Part shown: positions 6,023 to 6,023 of the stretch, one piece after another | How positions within the stretch are numbered: the stretch's first letter is position 1 | How the letters are laid out: each line of letters starts with the position of its first letter | DNA from: Bacteroidota bacterium | GTDB taxonomy: Bacteria; Bacteroidota; Bacteroidia; Flavobacteriales_D; JABDKJ01 | Assembly: GCA_027621335.1 (NCBI GenBank) | Contig: JAQCAN010000161.1 | Span: forward strand, 1 to 6,023 | Direction of reading: 5' to 3' | Length of the DNA stretch: 6,023 nucleotides | Made by a program: the position numbers and the translations under genes | The notes under the pieces: model-generated | The model's database searches: none | What the model saw: only the letters and a program-made list of their open reading frames with translations | What the model was told of the DNA's origin: nothing

Positions 6023-6023
6023 C

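Noticed and set aside
1..6023. CRISPR array, tRNA, insertion sequence, defence or phage genes
   Set aside because: No short direct-repeat array, cloverleaf-like sequence, terminal inverted repeats, transposase or defence motif was found on reading both strands. The only repeats are the protein-level Ig-like units.

Overview
The window looks like an ordinary chromosomal stretch of a Bacteroidota bacterium, probably a Flavobacteriales- or Cryomorphaceae-like lineage. The best evidence is a very large secreted protein ending in a type IX secretion system (T9SS) type B (gliding-motility/CHU_C) C-terminal sorting domain. Supporting evidence is a lipoprotein with a Bacteroidota-style signal peptide and the near absence of Shine-Dalgarno sequences. 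Base composition is moderate by eye, and all genes look similar in style. I see no mobile element, tRNA, rRNA, CRISPR array or phage gene.

Layout. Positions 2-988 (+) hold the C-terminal two thirds of a biotin-dependent acyl-CoA carboxylase carboxyltransferase (beta) subunit whose 5' end lies outside the window. After a gap of about 80 bp comes a small lipoprotein of unknown function (1070-1591, +) that must start at a non-ATG codon. It converges on, and overlaps by 12 bp, a tightly packed minus-strand cluster. In transcription order that cluster is: a T9SS cargo protein (3569 to the right edge, 5'-truncated by probably only a few residues of signal peptide), a 24-bp gap, a rhomboid intramembrane serine protease (2912-3544), a 4-bp overlap, a HAD-IIIA/GmhB-like phosphatase (2427-2915), an 8-bp overlap, and a fold-type IV PLP enzyme of the aminodeoxychorismate lyase/branched-chain aminotransferase group (1580-2434).

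How they fit together. The last three minus-strand genes are almost certainly cotranscribed and translationally coupled. The secreted protein may belong to the same transcript, but its link is only proximity. No shared pathway is obvious: rhomboid, phosphatase and class IV aminotransferase look like a housekeeping cluster. The carboxyltransferase presumably works with biotin carboxylase and biotin carrier subunits encoded elsewhere, in propionyl-CoA or branched-chain acyl-CoA metabolism.

No clearly new biological system is visible. The points most worth a second look are the highly regular five-fold, roughly 70-residue disulfide-type repeat in the secreted protein, the apparent loss of the zinc-binding cysteines in the GmhB-like phosphatase, and the non-ATG start of the lipoprotein.
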